Part shown: positions 33,664 through 41,323 of the stretch, in pieces
Layout: every line of letters starts with the position of its first letter
How positions within the stretch are numbered: position 1 is the stretch's first letter
NCBI RefSeq assembly: GCF_007677875.1
Contig: NZ_VEDO01000021.1
Coordinates: 1 to 64,000, forward strand
Reading direction: 5' to 3'
Origin: Variovorax boronicumulans
Lineage (GTDB): Bacteria > Pseudomonadota > Gammaproteobacteria > Burkholderiales > Burkholderiaceae_C
DNA: 64,000 nucleotides
Notes under the pieces: generated by a model
What the model was told of the DNA's origin: nothing
Seen by the model: only the letters and a program-made list of their open reading frames with translations
The model's database searches: none
Made by a program: the position numbers and the translations under genes

Positions 33664-34023
33664 TCAGGAGCCGCGGTAGGTGCTGTAGCTGTAAGGGCTC
33701 ACGAGCAGCGGAACGTGGTAGTGGCCGGCCCTGTCGGCGATGCCGAAGTCCAGTGGCACGCTGTCGATGAAGGGCGGGTCGGGCAGGTGCACGCCGCGGG
33801 CGCGGAAGTAGGCCGCCACCTCGAACACGAGGCGCCAGCGGCCGGTTTCCATGCTGGAGGCGTCCAGCAGCGGGCCGCCATCGTTGCGGCCGTCGGCGTT
33901 GAGCGTGAGGGTCTTGACGGTCTGCGCGCTGCCGTCGGCCTGCACGCGCTGCAGCGTGACCCGCATGCCGGCGGCCGGGCAGCCGTGGGCGGTGTCGAGG
34001 ACGTGGGTGCTCAGGTGTCCCAT
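33664..34023 (-). CDS. hiuH: 5-hydroxyisourate hydrolase (transthyretin-like)
   Basis: A 119-residue enzyme that opens the ring of 5-hydroxyisourate, the product of urate oxidase, giving OHCU. Signatures are [11 protein letters not shown] near the N terminus (catalytic His), the Arg in [24 protein letters not shown], and the C-terminal YRGS tetrapeptide diagnostic of the enzyme versus transthyretin. The ATG at 34023 has AAAGGA upstream. The next pathway step is encoded by uraD-allC at 41324. A dyad motif lies 38 nt upstream of the start. Confidence 0.94.
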   Translation of the reverse strand: MGHLSTHVLDTAHGCPAAGMRVTLQRVQADGSAQTVKTLTLNADGRNDGGPLLDASSMETGRWRLVFEVAAYFRARGVHLPDPPFIDSVPLDFGIADRAGHYHVPLLVSPYSYSTYRGS

Positions 34024-34060
34024 GGTCGTTGTTCCTTTCGAAGAGTGTGGGCAGGCATGG

Positions 34061-34074
34061 ATCGTATACGCGAT
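34061..34074. promoter_or_regulatory. ATCGTATAC-type site upstream of hiuH
   Basis: ATCGTATACGCGAT within GATCG-N6-CGATC, a perfect inverted repeat of 5-bp arms. It is 38 nt upstream of the hiuH start codon and shares 12 of 14 bases with the site at 33601-33614. Probable operator for a purine-responsive regulator. Confidence 0.55.
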
Positions 34075-34141
34075 CAGGCGCCTGCACGCCTCCGCGGCTG
34101 CGGAAGCGATGCAAGCGCCGTACCCGCAGGAGCGGACGGAC

Positions 34142-35059
34142 TCAGGCCGGCTTGTCGCCGATCCTGAACTGCGACAGGGCTTCGAGCGCGCGCACCATGC
34201 CCGAGTGGTCCCAGGCCGCGCCGCCCTGGGCCACGCAGGCCGAGAACAGCTGCTGCGCACCGGCCGTGCCCGGCAGCGCCAGGCCCAGCTGGCGTGCCGC
34301 ACCCAGCGCGAGGTTCAGGTCCTTCTGGTGCAGCGCGATGCGGAAACCCGGCTCCACGGTGCGCGCGACCATGCGCTCGCCCAGCACCTCGAGGATGCGC
34401 GAGCTGGCCAGGCCGCCCAGCAGCGCCTCGCGCACACGGGCCGGGTCGGCGCCGGCACGGGCGGCGAACAGCAGGCCCTCGGCCACGGCCTGGATGGTCA
34501 GCGCCACCACGATCTGGTTGGCCACCTTGGCGGACTGGCCGTCGCCGCTTGCGCCCACGCGCGTGATGTTCTTGCCCATCACGGCCAGCACGGGCTTGGC
34601 GCGCTCGAACACCTCGGGCTTGCCGCCGCACATGATGGACAGCGTGGCGTTGCGCGCACCCACGTCGCCACCGGAGACCGGTGCGTCCAGGTAGTCGGCG
34701 CCCAGCGCCTCGATGCGGCGCGCGAAGTCTTGCGTCTCCACGGGCGAGATCGAGGACATGTCGATGACGAGCTTGCCCTTGCCGCCGTTCGCGAGGCCCG
34801 ACGCCACGCCGTCCTCGCCGAACAGCACGGCCGCCACATCGGGCGTGTCGGGCAGCATGGTGATCACGATGTCGGCGCGCTCGGCCACGCCGCGGGCCGA
34901 GGTGCACTGCGTGGCGCTGGTTTCGGCCAGCGCGGCCGGCACCTTGCCCAGCGTGTGCAGGAACAGCTGGTGGCCGGCCTTGACGAGATGTCCCGCCATG
35001 GGCGTGCCCATGACGCCCAGGCCGATGAAACCGATCTTGAGAGAAGAGGAAGAGGTCAT
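34142..35059 (-). CDS. glxR: 2-hydroxy-3-oxopropionate (tartronate semialdehyde) reductase
   Basis: A 305-residue beta-hydroxyacid dehydrogenase. N-terminal Rossmann motif [17 protein letters not shown] (about 9-25), substrate motif [19 protein letters not shown], and the catalytic-Lys region [14 protein letters not shown]. It reduces tartronate semialdehyde, made by Gcl, to D-glycerate with NAD(P)H. It is third in the gcl-hyi-glxR operon with a 19-nt gap after hyi. ATG 35059 begins the standard N terminus. Confidence 0.93.
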   Translation of the reverse strand: MTSSSSLKIGFIGLGVMGTPMAGHLVKAGHQLFLHTLGKVPAALAETSATQCTSARGVAERADIVITMLPDTPDVAAVLFGEDGVASGLANGGKGKLVIDMSSISPVETQDFARRIEALGADYLDAPVSGGDVGARNATLSIMCGGKPEVFERAKPVLAVMGKNITRVGASGDGQSAKVANQIVVALTIQAVAEGLLFAARAGADPARVREALLGGLASSRILEVLGERMVARTVEPGFRIALHQKDLNLALGAARQLGLALPGTAGAQQLFSACVAQGGAAWDHSGMVRALEALSQFRIGDKPA

Positions 35060-35078
35060 GTCTTGCAGGTCGTCGTTG

Positions 35079-35852
35079 TCAGTGGTGGGGAATCCAGGAG
35101 AGGCCGTCCTCGGTGCGGCCCGCGGGCTTGTATTCGCATCCGATCCAGCCCTGGTAGCCGATGCGGTCCAGGTGGGCGAACAGGAAGGGGTAGTTGATCT
35201 CGCCCGTGCCGGGCTCGTGGCGGCCGGGGTTGTCGGCCAGCTGGATGTGGCCGATGCGCGGCAGCTGCTTGGTGAGCGTGGCGGCGAGTTCGCCTTCCAT
35301 GCGCTGCATGTGGTAGATGTCGTACTGCAGGAAGACATTGGCCGCGCCAATCTCGTCGAGCAGGGCCAGCGTCTGGCCGCTGCGGTTCAGGTGGAAGCCG
35401 GGGATGTCGTGGCTGTTGACCGGCTCGATCAGCAGCTTGAGACCGGCGCCGGCCAGTTGGGTAGCGGCGTAGCGCAGGTTCTCCACCAGCGTGGCGTGCA
35501 CCTCGGCGATGTCCGTGCCGGCCGGCGTCTTGCCCACCAGGCAGTTGAGCTGCGGCACGCCGAGCACGCGGGCGTATTCGATGGCCTGGCCCACACCGGT
35601 GCGGAACTCGCGCTCGCGCCCCGGGATGCAGGCGATGCCGCGCTCGCCGGCGTCCCAGTCGCCAGCGGGCAGGTTGTGCAGCACCAGCTGCAGATGGTGC
35701 TGCTGCAGGCGCGCCAGGATGTCGGTGGCCGAGTACGGGTAGGGGAACATGAACTCGACGGCCTGGAAGCCGGCGCGGGCGGCGCGTTCGAAGCGGTCCA
35801 GGAACGGGACCTCGTTGAACAGCATCGAAAGGTTGGCGGCGAATCGGGGCAT
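35079..35852 (-). CDS. hyi: Hydroxypyruvate isomerase
   Basis: A 257-residue TIM-barrel sugar isomerase/AP-endonuclease-fold protein. It begins PRFAANLSMLFNEVPFLDRF, standard for Hyi, with metal-ligand motifs LIEPVNSHDIPGF (Glu), QYDIYHMQRMEG (Asp, His), HIQLADNPGRHEPGTGEINY and GCEYKP. It interconverts hydroxypyruvate and tartronate semialdehyde in the glyoxylate branch of allantoin use. It lies 11 nt downstream of gcl. Confidence 0.94.
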   Translation of the reverse strand: MPRFAANLSMLFNEVPFLDRFERAARAGFQAVEFMFPYPYSATDILARLQQHHLQLVLHNLPAGDWDAGERGIACIPGREREFRTGVGQAIEYARVLGVPQLNCLVGKTPAGTDIAEVHATLVENLRYAATQLAGAGLKLLIEPVNSHDIPGFHLNRSGQTLALLDEIGAANVFLQYDIYHMQRMEGELAATLTKQLPRIGHIQLADNPGRHEPGTGEINYPFLFAHLDRIGYQGWIGCEYKPAGRTEDGLSWIPHH

Positions 35853-35863
35853 GGCGTCCTCCC

Positions 35864-37660
35864 TCAATCCAGCATGGCGGCGGCGATGGCCGTGGGCACG
35901 TCGGATTTGCTCGTGGCCAAATCCTCGAACTCCACCACGTTGTCGATCTCGGTGCCCATGGCGATGTTGGTCACCTGCTCGAGCAGCACCTCCACCACCA
36001 CCGGCACGCGGTGCTCCTCCATCCAGGCCTCGGCCTGGCGCAGGGCCGGCGCGATCTCGTCGGCACGGTGCACGCGGATCGCCTTGCAGCCCAGGCCTTC
36101 GACCACCTTCATGTGGTCCACGCCGTAGCTGCGCACCGGCTCGTCGGCCGGGGTGTTGATGTTGTCGAAGGCCAGCTGTACGCAGTAGTCCATGCCGAAG
36201 CCGCGCTGGCTCTGGCGGATCAGGCCCAGGTAGCTGTTGTTCACCACGATGTGCAGGTAAGGCAGCTTGAACTGCGCGCCCACGGCCAGTTCCTCCAGCA
36301 TGAACTGGAAGTCGTAGTCGCCCGAGAGCGCGACGATCTTGCGGCCCGGGTCGGCGGCACGCACACCCAGCGCGGCCGGCACGGTCCAGCCCAGCGGGCC
36401 GGCCTGGCCGCAGTTGATCCACTGGCGCGGGCCGTAGACATGCAGGAACTGCGCTGCGGCGATCTGCGACAGGCCGATCGTGGAGACGTAGGTCACGTCC
36501 TTGCCGAAGGCGTTGTTCATGCACTGGTACACGCGCTGCGGCTTCATGGGCACGCTGTCGTAGTTGGTCTTGCGCAGGTATTGGATGTCGCGCTTGCGGT
36601 CCTGGCATTCGGCGGCCCAGGCGGCGCGCTCGGGCAGCCTGCGCTGCGCGGCGCGCTCGCGGGCGGCCTGCACGAAGAGTTCGAGCGCTGCCTTGGCATC
36701 GGAGACGATGCCGTAGTCGGGCGCGAACACGCGGCCGATCTGAGTGGGCTCGATGTCGACGTGGATGAATTGGCGGCCCTTGCAGTAGACCTCGGGGCTG
36801 CCGGTGTGGCGGTTGGCCCAGCGGTTGCCGATGCCCAGCACGAAGTCGCTCGCCAGCATGTTGGCGTTGCCATAGCGGTGGCTGGTCTGCAGGCCGCACA
36901 TGCCGGCCATGAGCGGGTGGTCGTCGGGGATGGTGCCCCAGCCCATCAGCGTGGGGATCACGGGGATGCCGGTCAGCTCGGCGAACTCGACCAGCAGCTC
37001 GGACGCGTCGGCGTTGACGATGCCGCCGCCGGCCACGATCAGCGGGCGCTCGGCGCGCTCCAGCATGTCCAGCGCCTTGTCGATCTGCGCGCGCGTGGCG
37101 GCCGGCTTGTAGACGGGCAGCGGCGCGTAGGTGTCCATGTCGAACTCGATCTCGGCCATCATCACGTCGAAGGGCAGGTCGATCAGCACCGGGCCCGGGC
37201 GGCCTGAGCGCATGAGGTGGAAGGCCTGCTGGAAGGCGCGCGGCACCTGGGCCGGCTCCAGCACCGTGGTGGCCCACTTGGTGACGGGCTTGACGATGCT
37301 GGCGATGTCCACCGCCTGGAAGTCTTCCTTGTGCAGCCGTGCGCGCGGGGCCTGGCCGGTGATGCACAGGATCGGGATGCTGTCGGCGCTGGCCGAGTAC
37401 AGGCCCGTGACCATGTCGGTGCCGGCCGGGCCAGAGGTGCCGATGCACACGCCGATGTTGCCGGCCTTGGCCCGCGTGTAGCCCTCGGCCATGTGCGAGG
37501 CGCCCTCGACATGGCGCGCCAGCACGTGGCCGATGGTCTGGCGCTCGCGCAGCTGCGCGTAGAGCGGGTTGATGGCGGCGCCGGGCACGCCGAAGGCCTG
37601 GGTGATGCCTTCTTTCTCCATCACGAGCACTGCGGCCATCGCCGCCTTCATCTTCGCCAT
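35864..37660 (-). CDS. gcl: Glyoxylate carboligase (tartronate-semialdehyde synthase)
   Basis: A 598-residue thiamine diphosphate enzyme that condenses two glyoxylates to tartronate semialdehyde and CO2. The N-terminal PYR domain ([13 protein letters not shown], with Val in place of the usual catalytic Glu region, as in Gcl), the central domain ([12 protein letters not shown]) and the C-terminal PP domain ([27 protein letters not shown]) are all present at expected positions. It starts the minus-strand gcl-hyi-glxR unit; the ATG at 37660 gives [11 protein letters not shown]. The dyad ATTCC-N5-GGAAT lies about 85-100 nt upstream. Confidence 0.95.
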   Translation of the reverse strand: MAKMKAAMAAVLVMEKEGITQAFGVPGAAINPLYAQLRERQTIGHVLARHVEGASHMAEGYTRAKAGNIGVCIGTSGPAGTDMVTGLYSASADSIPILCITGQAPRARLHKEDFQAVDIASIVKPVTKWATTVLEPAQVPRAFQQAFHLMRSGRPGPVLIDLPFDVMMAEIEFDMDTYAPLPVYKPAATRAQIDKALDMLERAERPLIVAGGGIVNADASELLVEFAELTGIPVIPTLMGWGTIPDDHPLMAGMCGLQTSHRYGNANMLASDFVLGIGNRWANRHTGSPEVYCKGRQFIHVDIEPTQIGRVFAPDYGIVSDAKAALELFVQAARERAAQRRLPERAAWAAECQDRKRDIQYLRKTNYDSVPMKPQRVYQCMNNAFGKDVTYVSTIGLSQIAAAQFLHVYGPRQWINCGQAGPLGWTVPAALGVRAADPGRKIVALSGDYDFQFMLEELAVGAQFKLPYLHIVVNNSYLGLIRQSQRGFGMDYCVQLAFDNINTPADEPVRSYGVDHMKVVEGLGCKAIRVHRADEIAPALRQAEAWMEEHRVPVVVEVLLEQVTNIAMGTEIDNVVEFEDLATSKSDVPTAIAAAMLD

Positions 37661-37742
37661 TGCAGGTCTCCTGGGTTGGTGCAATCGGAGGCGATGGTCG
37701 TGAAGCAGGCGCCTGCCGTGAACGCCTGGGCGTGGATATGAA

Positions 37743-37761
37743 CTATTCCGCGTTGGAATAG
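37743..37761. promoter_or_regulatory. ATTCC-N5-GGAAT dyad upstream of gcl
   Basis: Perfect inverted repeat CTATTCC (37743-37749), GCGTT, GGAATAG (37755-37761). It contains the T-N11-A pattern of LysR-type operators and lies in the gcl promoter region. A LysR gene is encoded divergently at 38521, though 760 nt away because of the repeat block. The same half-sites occur at 47583-47605. Confidence 0.55.
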
Positions 37762-37794
37762 GTGGGCCTACACTGGGACGATGAACGTTCAAAC

Positions 37795-38060
37795 CGGAAA
37801 GCTTGGCCAAGCGAAGCGATGGCCCGAGCCCAAGGCCGAGCGCAGCGATGGCCCGTGTAGGATTTCCCCCTGTGCCCCTGCCGAGGAGCGCAGAGCCATG
37901 GGCTGCGCAAGGGCACCTTGCGCTTCAATAACTGACTCATTGCGCTTGTTCGAGCTGAGTGAACGCAGTGAACGGTGCGAGTTGCGCAATGCAGCCCATG
38001 GCGCGAGCACCGCAGGTTGCCTGGAGCGCAAGCAGAAGGACAGGGGCACCGGGGTCGCCT
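37795..38060 (-). repeat. Intergenic repeat, copy B (inverted)
   Basis: Read on the minus strand this matches copies A (1-240) and C (38258-38505): AGGCAACCTGCGGTGCTCGC, the TTCACTGCGTTCACT-like part, and the GGGCCATCGCTGCGCTCGGCC-like tail (here also duplicated). It forms the left arm of a large inverted repeat with copy C, the space between being filled by hairpins. No gene is visible in 37661-38520. Confidence 0.8.
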
Positions 38061-38068
38061 TCTCTTTG

Positions 38069-38102
38069 CTTACTTTCTCTTGGCGAAGCAAGAGAAAGTA
38101 AG
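38069..38102. repeat. 14-bp perfect hairpin inside repeat block
   Basis: CTTACTTTCTCTTG (38069-38082), loop GCGAAG, CAAGAGAAAGTAAG (38089-38102): a fully paired 14-bp stem. It marks the inner end of repeat copy B. A second short hairpin follows directly (GTGGGGG with CCCCCAC, around 38109-38127). Confidence 0.75.
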
Positions 38103-38199
38103 TCGGGGTGTGGGGGAGAAGCCCCCACCTCCTCACCTCGATCAGACGTGGTGTTTCCTGCTGGCACCAGAGGCCGGGATTGCCCCCGGCAGTGCAGTC

Positions 38200-38227
38200 A
38201 CTTTCTTTCGTTTCGCCGAAAGAAAGT
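38200..38227. repeat. 11-bp perfect hairpin inside repeat block
   Basis: ACTTTCTTTCG (38200-38210), loop TTTCGC, CGAAAGAAAGT (38217-38227). It marks the inner end of repeat copy C and mirrors the hairpin at 38069-38102 in composition (polypyrimidine ACTTTCT arms). Confidence 0.75.
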
Positions 38228-38257
38228 AACCAAAGAAAGGGCGACCCCGGTGCCCGC

Positions 38258-38505
38258 GTCCCTCCGCTGGCGCTCCGGGCAACCTGCGGTGCTCGCGGCC
38301 TGGGCGCATCGTGCAACTCGCTGCGTTCACTGCGTTCACTTCGCTCAGACAAGCACGATGAGTCAGATGTTGAAGCGCGTGGTTCCCCGCGCCGCCCAGG
38401 CCACTGCGCTCCTCGGCGTGGGCGCAGGGGCCCCGGGGAACGGGGTCACAGACGGGCCATCGCTGCGCTCGGCCCTGGGCCGTTCGGCCACCATGGCGCT
38501 TCGCG
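38258..38505 (+). repeat. Intergenic repeat, copy C
   Basis: Direct copy of 1-240 with scattered substitutions and a different 3' end (the tail motif is single here and followed by CCGTTCGGCCACCATGGCGC). It ends some 15 nt before the LysR start at 38521, so it must contain or displace that gene's promoter. Confidence 0.8.
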
Positions 38506-38520
38506 GAAGGGAACACTGAC

Positions 38521-39441
38521 ATGGATCGCCTCATGACCATGCAGGTCTTCGTGCGCGTCGTGGAGACGGGCAGCTTCAGCAAGGCCGCGGCCGAACTGGC
38601 CACCACCCAGCCCACGGCCACCAAGGCGGTGGCCGAGGCCGAGCGCCGGCTGGGCGCGCGGCTGCTGCACCGCAGTACGCGCGGCGTGACGCCGACTGAG
38701 GTCGGCCTGCTGTACTACGAGCGCTGCAAGGCCCTGGTGCGCGATGCCGACGAGGCCGACAGCGTGGCCGCGCTGGTGCAGGGCGGCGGCAGCGGCCTGT
38801 TGCGCATCAACTGCTCGGTGGCGTTCGGCCGGCGCGTGCTGGTGCCGCTGGTGCTGCGCTACATGCAGGCCCATCCGCAGCTGCAGGTGGAGCTGTCCTT
38901 CGACGACCGCTACGTGAACCTCGTGGAGCAGGGCGTGGACCTGGCCGTGCGCATGGGCCGGCTGGCCGACTCGGCGCTCGGGGCGCGCTACCTGGGCCGC
39001 AACCCCTGGATGCTGGCCGGCGCGCCGGCCTATCTGGCCGCGCGCGGCACGCCGCTGCGGCCCGCGGACCTGACCGGGCACGACTGCCTGGTCTACAGCA
39101 GCGTGCAGGGCGATGCGCGCTGGCCCTTCGTCACGCCCGCGGGCGAGGAGCTGGCCCAGCCCGTGCGCGCCGTGCTCAAGTCCAACAACCTCTCGGCCCT
39201 GCTGGCGGCCTGCCGCGCCGGCATGGGCCTGGCCGTGCTGCCCTGGTACGTGGCCCACACCTCGCATGCGCAGGGGCACGTCGTGCAGCTGCTCGCCGAC
39301 CACGCCCTGCCGTCGCAGGAAATGCACGCGGTGTTTCCGTCGCCCAAGCTGGTGCCGGCCAAGGTCACGGCCTTCATCGCCTGGTTGCAGCAGCAGCTGC
39401 AGGGTGAATGGTGGGGCGCCGATCTGGCGCAGGCAGAGTAG
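38521..39441 (+). CDS. LysR family transcriptional regulator
   Basis: A 306-residue LysR regulator. N-terminal helix-turn-helix MQVFVRVVETGSFSKAAAEL with TQPTATKAVAEAERRLGARL (about 5-55), then a substrate-binding domain (about 88-295) with SCRAGMGLAVLP-like ACRAGMGLAVLPWYV. It is of the group that often sits beside operons it controls. It is divergent from gcl across the repeat block and upstream of the GntR-puuE operon. Its role is likely in glyoxylate or purine catabolism, but this rests on position only. Confidence 0.9.
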   Translation: MDRLMTMQVFVRVVETGSFSKAAAELATTQPTATKAVAEAERRLGARLLHRSTRGVTPTEVGLLYYERCKALVRDADEADSVAALVQGGGSGLLRINCSVAFGRRVLVPLVLRYMQAHPQLQVELSFDDRYVNLVEQGVDLAVRMGRLADSALGARYLGRNPWMLAGAPAYLAARGTPLRPADLTGHDCLVYSSVQGDARWPFVTPAGEELAQPVRAVLKSNNLSALLAACRAGMGLAVLPWYVAHTSHAQGHVVQLLADHALPSQEMHAVFPSPKLVPAKVTAFIAWLQQQLQGEWWGADLAQAE

Positions 39442-39567
39442 GGCGGTTCTCGGTCTTTTCTGTATTCAGTTTTTCCGAGCCGGCCGCCGCGGAACGCCGC
39501 CAGCAGCCGGAGCGGAGCGCGGTCGATGGATGCCCATCTCAGCGTCCAGGGCTTGCGTTGCCTCAAA

Positions 39568-39583
39568 TTACTGTACACAATCA
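39568..39583. promoter_or_regulatory. Possible GntR site upstream of its own gene
   Basis: The stretch around TACTGTACACAATC resembles the ATCGTATACACTAT motif (shared GT-x-x-AC core with flanking A/T). It lies about 30 nt upstream of the GntR start. A weak match, proposed only because the other two motif copies precede genes of the same pathway. Confidence 0.3.
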
Positions 39584-39609
39584 AAGGCATCAATCGTCTT
39601 CAATCCATC

Positions 39610-40335
39610 ATGCCCCGCAAGCCTGCCTCTTCCCTGCGCCTGGTGGAACCGGTGCGCACGCCGCGCGATGCGCCCAGCACCACGGACCAGATCGTCGAGT
39701 CCATCACGAGCGCCATCGTCGAGCAGCGCCTGATGCCCGGCACCAAGCTCGTGGAGCAGCAGATCGCCGACGTGTTCTCGGTCTCGCGCACCGTGGTGCG
39801 CCAGGCGCTGAACCAGCTGAGCCGCAGCCGGCTGGTCACGCTGCTGCCCGCGCGCGGCGCCTTCGTGGCCACCATGTCGGCCGAAGAGGCGCGCCAGGTG
39901 TTCGAGCTGCGCCGCCTCGTCGAAGGCGGCATGGCGCGCGAACTCGCGGCCCGCATCACCGACGCACAGATCGCGCAGCTGCGCGCCCATTTGCAGGACG
40001 AGCGCGATGCGGTCAAGCGCTCCGACGTGAGCGGGCGCACGCGGCTGCTGGCCGATTTCCATGTGATCCTGGCGCGGCTGCTCGGCAACGAGGTGCTGGC
40101 CGAACTCATCGCCGACCTGCTGTCGCGCTCGCAACTGATCGCGCTGATGTACCAGAGCGGCCACTCGGCCGAGCACTCGCAATCCGAGCACATCGAGATC
40201 GTGCAGGCGCTGGAAAAGCGCGACGGCCGCGCCGCCGCCCGGCTCATGGAGCAGCACATCACGAGCGTGGAGCGCAACCTGCGGCTCGATCCGCGCACCC
40301 CCGACCTGGCCGCCGTGTTGCGGCCCAAGCAGTGA
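39610..40335 (+). CDS. GntR family transcriptional regulator, FCD subfamily (purine cluster)
   Basis: A 241-residue regulator with a winged helix at about residues 28-95 (GTKLVEQQIADVFSVSRTVVRQALNQLSRSRLV) and an FCD effector domain (about 100-235) with metal-type residues in RLLADFHVILARL and SEHIEIVQALEKRDG. ATG 39610 chosen. It is first in an operon with puuE, uraD-allC and an M20 hydrolase, 17 nt before puuE, so it probably senses a ureide or glyoxylate-pathway compound and controls these genes and perhaps hiuH and the permease. Confidence 0.9.
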   Translation: MPRKPASSLRLVEPVRTPRDAPSTTDQIVESITSAIVEQRLMPGTKLVEQQIADVFSVSRTVVRQALNQLSRSRLVTLLPARGAFVATMSAEEARQVFELRRLVEGGMARELAARITDAQIAQLRAHLQDERDAVKRSDVSGRTRLLADFHVILARLLGNEVLAELIADLLSRSQLIALMYQSGHSAEHSQSEHIEIVQALEKRDGRAAARLMEQHITSVERNLRLDPRTPDLAAVLRPKQ

Positions 40336-40352
40336 AAGAGACACCACCCGAC

Positions 40353-41321
40353 ATGCCATCCCCGACCCCTCCCGCGCCCGCTCCCCGCTACCCGCGCGAC
40401 CTGCGCGGCTACGGCCGCAACCCGCCCCATGCGCAATGGCCTGGCCGGGCCCGCGTGGCCGTGCAGTTCGTGCTGAACTACGAGGAAGGCGGCGAGAACT
40501 CCGTGCTGCACGGCGATGCCGGCAGCGAGCAATTCCTGTCCGAGATGTTCAACCCGGCCGCCTATCCGGACCGCCACCTCTCCATGGAAGGCATCTACGA
40601 ATACGGATCGCGCGTGGGCGTGTGGCGGCTGCTGCGCGAGTTCGAACGGCGCGGCCTGCCGCTCACGGTGTTCGGCGTGTCCATGGCGCTGGAGCGCTGC
40701 CCCGAGGTCACGGCCGCCTTCGTCGAGCTGGGCCACGAGATCGCCTGCCACGGCTGGCGCTGGATCCACTACCAGAACCTGGCGCCCTCGGTGGAGCGCG
40801 AGCACCTGGAGCGCGGCATGGAGATCATCCAGCGCATCACGGGCCAGACGCCGCTGGGCTGGTACACGGGCCGCGACAGCCCCAACACGCGCCGACTGGT
40901 GGCGGACCATGGCGGCTTCGAGTACGACAGCGACTACTACGGCGACGACCTGCCGTTCTGGCTGCGCGTGAAGAAGACCGACGGCAGCCTCGCGCCCCAC
41001 CTGGTCGTGCCCTACACGCTGGACTGCAACGACATGCGCTTCGCACTGCCGCAGGGCTTCAGCCACGGCGACGAGTTCTTCGAGTACCTGCGCGACGCCT
41101 TCGACGTGCACTACGCTGAAGGAGCGGAGCGCCCCGCGATGATGAGCATCGGCATGCACTGCCGGCTGCTCGGCCGCCCCGGCCGCATGCGCGCGCTGCA
41201 GCGCTTCCTGGACCACGTGCAGTCGCACGACCGGGTCTGGGTCACGCGCCGCATCGACATCGCGCGCCACTGGAAGCAGGTGCATCCCTTCGATGCCAAC
41301 ACCGCCTTTGTCTGGGAGTGA
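40353..41321 (+). CDS. puuE: Allantoinase, polysaccharide-deacetylase type
   Basis: A 322-residue NodB-fold protein of the PuuE type, a metal-independent allantoinase that hydrolyses allantoin to allantoate and is unrelated to the AllB amidohydrolases. Diagnostic features are NYEEGGENSVLHGDAGSE, MEGIYEYGSRVGVWRLLREF, GHEIACHGWRWIHYQ, GWYTGRDSPNTRRLV, DYYGDDLPFW and SIGMHCRLLGRPGR. ATG 40353 chosen; the long frame upstream overlaps the GntR gene. It overlaps or abuts the next gene (stop TGA 41319-41321, next ATG 41324). Confidence 0.94.
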   Translation: MPSPTPPAPAPRYPRDLRGYGRNPPHAQWPGRARVAVQFVLNYEEGGENSVLHGDAGSEQFLSEMFNPAAYPDRHLSMEGIYEYGSRVGVWRLLREFERRGLPLTVFGVSMALERCPEVTAAFVELGHEIACHGWRWIHYQNLAPSVEREHLERGMEIIQRITGQTPLGWYTGRDSPNTRRLVADHGGFEYDSDYYGDDLPFWLRVKKTDGSLAPHLVVPYTLDCNDMRFALPQGFSHGDEFFEYLRDAFDVHYAEGAERPAMMSIGMHCRLLGRPGRMRALQRFLDHVQSHDRVWVTRRIDIARHWKQVHPFDANTAFVWE

Positions 41322-41323
41322 AC

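Noticed and set aside
37789-38352. Reading frames with SERSERSE and similar Arg/Ser repeats
   Set aside because: They lie on the intergenic repeat, occur on both strands, have no ribosome site and differ between copies by frameshifts.
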